A stretch of 10,920 bases of DNA, from positions 1 to 10,920 of the forward strand of contig CAYSDL010000045.1 of NCBI GenBank assembly GCA_964429875.1, in the 5' to 3' direction. Within the stretch, counting starts at the first letter, position 1. The number at the start of each line of letters is the position of its first letter. The DNA is from CAYSDL01 sp964429875 (GTDB taxonomy: Bacteria > Fidelibacterota > Marinisomatia > SCGC-AAA003-L08 > D37C17). Both the position numbers and the translations under genes were made by a program. Positions 7,550 to 10,920 of the stretch are shown in pieces. The notes under the pieces are model-generated. The model had not been told where the DNA came from and searched no databases. It saw only the letters and a list, made by a program, of their open reading frames with translations.

Positions 7550-8258
7550 CGATCCAGTTACTCAACCTGAAGAAAAAAAAGAAGAGCCTAAGCAAGGCTG
7601 GCTTTTAACCTATGCAGACATGATGACTCTTCTCTTTGCTTTTTTTGTAATGATGTATTCAATGTCTTCACCAGACCCAGTAAAAATGTCACAAATACAA
7701 GACGCAATGCAAAAAGAAGCAGGCAAAGAGGGAACAATACAGTCTCAATATGAAATAAAACAAGAATTTGAAGAAATTGTTGAAAAATTAGATATTAAAG
7801 ATGTAGCTAACGTAATTGAAGATCCAAGGGGAGTTGCACTAGAAATGGATGGAGATATTTGTTTTAGCTCTGGGAGCACAACAATAAAACCAACACTAAA
7901 AGCGGTTCTAAATAGTGCAGCCAAAAAGATATTATTAAACAAAGAGGATTTTCGAATGGTGATTATTGAGGGGCACACAGACAACGCCCCAATTCCAGAA
8001 CAACTAAAAAAAATATATCCAACAAATTGGGAATTATCTGCGGCGAGAGCATCAAATGTTGTAAATTATTTAATAAAAAAAAGTGTAAATTCAGGAAGGT
8101 TACAAGCGTCAGGATATGCGGATAGGTGGCCAGCGGGGGTTTCTTGGTATGATGTGAGAAGTGGAAAAGTTAACGATGGCATCATTAGAGAACAAAATGC
8201 AACGCAGTCTCAAATGGAAAAAAACAGAAGAATAAAAATTGTATTTACTAACAATTAA
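7539..8258 (+). CDS. motB: MotB-type stator subunit with OmpA-like peptidoglycan-binding domain
   Basis: MotB anchors the stator to peptidoglycan and carries the ion-binding aspartate. In this 239-residue protein the single membrane helix (about 21-41) contains LLTYADMMTLL with D27 as the expected ion-binding residue. A plug-like amphipathic segment follows (45-62). The C-terminal OmpA/MotB domain (about 98-236) shows GHTDNAPI (145-152), NWELSAARA (163-171), SGYAD (191-195) and KNRRIKIVF (228-236), the peptidoglycan-binding signature. Between SGYAD and NRR there are 33 residues, which seems longer than in typical MotB. It overlaps the end of motA by 11 bases; two tandem ATG codons (7539 and 7542) are both possible starts. 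The overlap argues for equal, coupled production of the stator pair. The helix mixes proton-type (YAD) and sodium-type (MTLL) features, so the coupling ion is open. Confidence 0.95.
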   Translation: MMNNDPVTQPEEKKEEPKQGWLLTYADMMTLLFAFFVMMYSMSSPDPVKMSQIQDAMQKEAGKEGTIQSQYEIKQEFEEIVEKLDIKDVANVIEDPRGVALEMDGDICFSSGSTTIKPTLKAVLNSAAKKILLNKEDFRMVIIEGHTDNAPIPEQLKKIYPTNWELSAARASNVVNYLIKKSVNSGRLQASGYADRWPAGVSWYDVRSGKVNDGIIREQNATQSQMEKNRRIKIVFTNN

Positions 8259-8264
8259 TGCTTT

Positions 8265-8269
8265 AGGAG
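8265..8269 (+). promoter_or_regulatory. Shine-Dalgarno of the single-pass membrane protein gene
   Basis: AGGAG sits seven bases before the ATG at 8277 and just after the motB stop. It supports that start even though the gene is interrupted by the N gap shortly afterwards. Confidence 0.75.
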
Positions 8270-8276
8270 CACAGAT

Positions 8277-9050
8277 ATGAAAAACAATAAAACAGTCATT
8301 TTATTAACATTTATAATTTCATCTTTTCTTTTTGGACAAAAAGCAGANNNNNNNNNNNNNNNNNNNNNNNNNNNNNNNNNNNNNNNNNNNNNNNNNNNNN
8401 NNNNNNNNNNNNNNNNNNNNNNNNNNNNNNNNNNNNNNNNNNNNNNNCTAAGATTAGAAAACTTGCAAAGCATTGAACAAAAATATAGAGAAAAACAAGA
8501 CTCTCTTTATATATTAACATCAATTAAACTAGATGAAGCAGTTCGAGGCAGAATTGCTTCTGAAGAAAACACTAAAAAAGAACTTTTAGGATTAATAAAA
8601 ATGCAAATCCAAGGGGAAGAAATTCCAGGTGGTGTTATATCAGATGAAACAAGATCAGATTTATATACAAAAAAACCATCTATGGGAAGTAATAAAATAT
8701 CCGCTCAAATGTGGTTAATGATTATTGCTGTTGTTTTATTATTGTTAATTTTAATTTTAGTTATCACAAAAAACAAAAAAACTGTTTATTTAAAACCAAA
8801 AACAACAACAAACAACAATTCAGATAATAATGAAAAGACTAATGGGCCTGATTTAGAAACAGCATCATACCCAGAAACACAAGCACATCAAAACACTGAA
8901 GTACAACGATCAGAACTGCAATCTCTAAGGCAGTCTGCTGTATCAATGAGCGTGAGTGAAAAAGATGGAGCAACACAAATTGTTAAAGATTGGCTAGATG
9001 ATGGTTCCTCAGATTCAGATACTGATAATGACAACAAAGAAGAGAACTAA
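8277..9050 (+). CDS. Single-pass inner-membrane protein with FliF-like C-terminal tail (putative FliG anchor); contains sequence gap
   Basis: I do not recognise a named family. Before the gap is a signal peptide or N-terminal membrane helix (residues 6-20, ending FLFGQKA). After the gap comes a charged helical, probably coiled-coil periplasmic segment (about 58-112), then one membrane helix (about 144-164, MWLMIIAVVLLLLIL). A cytoplasmic tail follows, with an Asn/Thr-rich linker and an acidic end. Residues 226-241 (VSEKDGATQIVKDWLDD) resemble the FliF C-terminal helix that binds the FliG N-terminal domain (pattern A..hh+.WL plus acidic residues). The FliG-like gene starts two bases later. FliF is much longer and has periplasmic ring-building domains, which are not seen here. 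Inference: a minimal anchor holding FliG at the membrane. The gap hides about 34 codons if its size is real, so the two sides might not belong to one gene. Confidence 0.7.
   Translation: MKNNKTVILLTFIISSFLFGQKAXXXXXXXXXXXXXXXXXXXXXXXXXXXXXXXXXXLRLENLQSIEQKYREKQDSLYILTSIKLDEAVRGRIASEENTKKELLGLIKMQIQGEEIPGGVISDETRSDLYTKKPSMGSNKISAQMWLMIIAVVLLLLILILVITKNKKTVYLKPKTTTNNNSDNNEKTNGPDLETASYPETQAHQNTEVQRSELQSLRQSAVSMSVSEKDGATQIVKDWLDDGSSDSDTDNDNKEEN
8348..8447. other. Assembly gap (100 N)
   Basis: Exactly 100 N occur here, a conventional placeholder length for a scaffold join of unknown size. Taken at face value, it keeps the flanking reading frames in phase, but this could be chance (one in three). 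The true distance, and even whether additional genes lie inside, cannot be known from this sequence. Confidence 0.99.
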
Positions 9051-9052
9051 CT

Positions 9053-9988
9053 ATGTATAATGATATTAATAACATAGCAGGACTAGATAAAGCAGCAATT
9101 TTATTTCAAGTTTTGGGAGAAGCTCTAGCTTTAAGCATGTTTCAAAATATTGCAGAGTCTGATATTATGAGAATCAGAATTAGATCACGCGAGCTACATA
9201 ATATACCGGTTGCAACAAAAAAAGCTATTGTTGAGGAATATTATTTTAAAATGATGAGCAGGCAATACCATAAAAAAAATAATACTGAAGATAAACTATT
9301 TTCTTTTTTACATGATTTAAATGATGAGCAAGTTTTTTATTTAATTAACACAGAACCACCGAAGGTTATAGCTTTGGCTATAGATCAGCTTAGCCAAAAA
9401 AGACAAATGAACATATTAAACAGACTAAGCTCAACAGATAAACATGCAGTGATTATGGAGCTTGGAAACCTAAAAGATATTCCATTAGAAGGCGTTGTTA
9501 ATGTAGCTCAAGAATTAAAAAATAAAATAACCTTTATCCCAGGACCAAAAGAGTTTACAAGAGGAGGACCTAAAAGTATTGCTACCTTACTCAATCAAAT
9601 GGGAACAGAAGAAGCAGAACAATATTTAGAACAAATTGCTAATGAAGATGCAGAACTGTACGCAGCAATAAAAAAATACTTTTTAGCATTTGAGGATTTG
9701 TTAGAAATGCCAGAACACACTATGAAAGTATTTTGGAGAAATCCAGATATTGATGTAGAAGATTTAGCAAAAGCATGTAAAAGTTATGATCAAGATGTTA
9801 TAAATAATATCATAACATATTTACCCAAAAGAAAACAAAAAATGTTTGAACCATACACGCAACCACTATCAAAAAAAGAAATTGAAAAAGCACAACTTGA
9901 AATAGTTGGCACTGCAAAAAAAATGGGAGAAGAAGGAGAAATAAACTTAGAAGAGTTAGTGGAAGATGCTGATGATATGGTTGAATAG
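9053..9988 (+). CDS. fliG: FliG-like motor rotor/switch protein (divergent)
   Basis: FliG couples the flagellar stator to the rotor. This 311-residue protein is slightly shorter than usual (about 330-340) but has all three parts. The N-domain (about 8-70, GLDKAAILFQVLGE) is the part that binds FliF in flagella. A middle armadillo-like domain (about 88-160) follows, then GGPKSIATLLNQM (171-183), which matches the GG-containing hinge. The C-domain has FLAFEDLLEM (210-219), DLAKACKSYDQDV (237-249), EKAQ (278-281) and EEGEI (293-297). By hand alignment with E. coli FliG recalled from memory, K243 and R260 correspond to torque residues K264 and R281, but D288/D289 are P267/Y268 and R297 is replaced, with a small deletion between. 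The FliM-binding EHPQ motif reads EPPK (101-104). It closes the operon before a terminator. No FliM or FliN is present, so it may work in a non-flagellar motor. Confidence 0.88.
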   Translation: MYNDINNIAGLDKAAILFQVLGEALALSMFQNIAESDIMRIRIRSRELHNIPVATKKAIVEEYYFKMMSRQYHKKNNTEDKLFSFLHDLNDEQVFYLINTEPPKVIALAIDQLSQKRQMNILNRLSSTDKHAVIMELGNLKDIPLEGVVNVAQELKNKITFIPGPKEFTRGGPKSIATLLNQMGTEEAEQYLEQIANEDAELYAAIKKYFLAFEDLLEMPEHTMKVFWRNPDIDVEDLAKACKSYDQDVINNIITYLPKRKQKMFEPYTQPLSKKEIEKAQLEIVGTAKKMGEEGEINLEELVEDADDMVE

Positions 9989-10011
9989 AAAGAAATTTTA
10001 AATTTTAGTCT

Positions 10012-10046
10012 AAAAAAAGGGAGCAATTATGCTCCCTTTTTATTTT
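10012..10046. terminator. Bidirectional rho-independent terminator
   Basis: A perfect six-base GC-rich stem, GGGAGC (10019-10024) and GCTCCC (10031-10036), encloses the loop AATTAT. It is extended by A:T pairs, with an A run before it (10012-10018) and TTTTTATTTT after it. Seen from the other strand it also ends in a run of seven T. It lies between the convergent FliG-like gene (stop at 9988) and the dockerin gene (stop at 10066), so it can end both transcripts. Confidence 0.93.
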
Positions 10047-10065
10047 CAGTAAAAAATTAAAATAA

Positions 10066-10920
10066 TTATCTGTTACCTAGAATGACATTTACAAGGGAAA
10101 CAATATCAAGCACATTGACAGAACCATCTCCATTAAGGTCAGCACACTCATCATAATTTCCTGGACAATCTTGACATAATATAATATTTGTGGTTAATAC
10201 AATGTCTAATACATTAATTTGTGCATCACCGTTAACATCACCAACAAACGTGCAAGAACTACCACCTAAATCAAAATCAAGTGAAACAAGCTCAGCCCCA
10301 TCACTAAATGTAAAGGTCGCTAAATTATATCCTGTTCCAACCTCAGCACTAAAAATGACCCCTTCTGAATAAACATGACTATTTGGAATCATATTAAAAC
10401 CCATATCTTCTATAAAAACGCTATGGTCTGTTGCTAGGTTATTTTCATTATCAATATAGGTAACACTTAGGGTACCATCTTCATAAGTTGGATCCAATAA
10501 TACAGGAGCAGTATTTCCATCTTGTGTTTGAGTGCTCATTACTAAAACCCCAACATCTGAAGTATCTAAGGGAGTAATGGCTACATCTAATCCGTCTAAA
10601 CCCGCCTCAACAGTTACACCAACAAGCCCAACACCATTAAATGAATTAGGCCACTCACCCCAATCTGAATCATTAGTGATAATGCTTAATAATGAAGAGG
10701 CTTGTAATTGATTTCCTGCAGTGGAGTAATCAAAATTCTCAGATAAAACTTCAAAACCACTTACCTCGCCTGTTGTTAAATCACCATCTATTTTATATAT
10801 TGCTGGATACAATTGTCCAAATCCACCATCCCCATATCCATATGCATAAGCAACAGGATTTGTAGCATCAGGATTCACAATTGCTATAGCATATAAATTC
10901 CAAGGACCAAAAAAACTACC
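10066..10920 (-). CDS. Secreted protein with C-terminal dockerin-like calcium-binding repeats, 5'-partial
   Basis: The frame is open to the window edge: codons before the GTG at 10878 read GSFFGPWNLYAIAIV and continue the same style, so that GTG is not a convincing start and the N-terminus lies outside. About 284 residues are visible. Most of it is beta-rich, Asp/Gly/Ser/Thr-rich extracellular sequence that I cannot assign to a domain. The last 65 residues or so hold two loops of the dockerin/EF-hand type, VGDVNGDAQINVLDIV and ADLNGDGSVNVLDIV, each with Asp/Asn at calcium-ligand spacing and followed by a helix. Four cysteines lie in or just before this region (CTF, CQDC, ECA). The chain ends right after the second repeat (ILGNR), so there is no type IX secretion C-terminal domain after it. 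Such dockerin-like ends are common in Marinimicrobia-type genomes and do not by themselves imply a cellulosome. It is transcribed convergently with the motor operon and is probably unrelated to it. Confidence 0.88.
   Translation of the reverse strand, partial: GSFFGPWNLYAIAIVNPDATNPVAYAYGYGDGGFGQLYPAIYKIDGDLTTGEVSGFEVLSENFDYSTAGNQLQASSLLSIITNDSDWGEWPNSFNGVGLVGVTVEAGLDGLDVAITPLDTSDVGVLVMSTQTQDGNTAPVLLDPTYEDGTLSVTYIDNENNLATDHSVFIEDMGFNMIPNSHVYSEGVIFSAEVGTGYNLATFTFSDGAELVSLDFDLGGSSCTFVGDVNGDAQINVLDIVLTTNIILCQDCPGNYDECADLNGDGSVNVLDIVSLVNVILGNR

Noticed and set aside
6764..8258. Zorya-type anti-phage ZorA/ZorB or ExbB/ExbD-TolQ/TolR pair
   Set aside because: The MotA-like protein has four membrane helices and no long cytoplasmic tail. 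The partner has the full OmpA-like peptidoglycan domain of MotB. The next genes are a membrane protein and a FliG homologue, not ZorC/D/E or TonB/TolA-type genes.
8255..8523. Minus-strand open frames spanning the N gap
   Set aside because: They exist only because N codons contain no stops. They lack coding character and oppose a gene with a good Shine-Dalgarno and signal peptide.
4443..9988. Ordinary flagellar operon
   Set aside because: Only motA, motB and a FliG-like gene are recognisable. No FliM/FliN, export, rod, hook or filament gene is present, and the flanking genes are NAD/pantothenate enzymes and a dockerin protein. A flagellar cluster elsewhere in the genome cannot be excluded from this window.
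10876..10878. GTG at 10878 as the start of the dockerin protein
   Set aside because: The frame stays open to the window end with matching sequence style, there is no signal peptide after the GTG, and no Shine-Dalgarno is seen.
1..10920. CRISPR array, insertion sequence or tRNA
   Set aside because: No regularly spaced direct repeats, transposase-like protein, terminal inverted repeats or cloverleaf sequence were seen on either strand.

Overview
This is a low-GC window of about 10.9 kb whose single 100-base run of N (8348-8447) marks it as a scaffolded draft, probably environmental, assembly. The gene content suggests a Gram-negative bacterium of the Fibrobacterota-Chlorobiota-Bacteroidota group. 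The best guess is Candidatus Marinimicrobia (SAR406), from the AT-rich coding, the outer-membrane lipoprotein and barrel proteins, and a secreted protein ending in a dockerin-like pair of calcium loops. That assignment is an inference from style, not from a marker gene.

Layout. (1) Positions 1-2350, plus strand: the 3' part of nadC (its start lies outside the window) and a complete nadB, joined by an ATGA overlap. These are de novo NAD synthesis genes. (2) Positions 2335-4297, minus strand: a compact panD-panB-panC operon for pantothenate synthesis, transcribed towards nadB and overlapping its 3' end by 16 bases. NadB and PanD both consume L-aspartate. (3) Positions 4298-4442: a divergent, very AT-rich intergenic region that must hold the start signals of both flanking operons. 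(4) Positions 4443-9988, plus strand: six tightly packed genes. In order they encode an outer-membrane lipoprotein, a beta-barrel/coiled-coil/TPR protein, a MotA-type stator subunit, a MotB-type stator subunit, a single-pass membrane protein interrupted by the N gap, and a FliG-like rotor protein. A strong bidirectional terminator follows at 10012-10046. (5) Positions 10066-10920, minus strand: the C-terminal part of a secreted dockerin-type protein whose start lies beyond the window.

The notable part is region 4. It holds the torque-generating core of a flagellar motor (stator MotA/MotB and rotor FliG), with no FliM, FliN, FliF ring, export apparatus, rod, hook or filament gene alongside. 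The gene before the FliG-like gene is not FliF. However, its cytoplasmic C-terminus carries a short acidic helix resembling the tail by which FliF holds FliG, so it may be a minimal FliG anchor. The FliG-like protein has lost the EHPQ motif used to bind FliM and part of the charged torque helix. With two envelope proteins at the front of the operon, I read this as a candidate flagellum-independent, ion-driven envelope-spanning motor. Its output (gliding, surface transport, envelope remodelling) cannot be read from the sequence.
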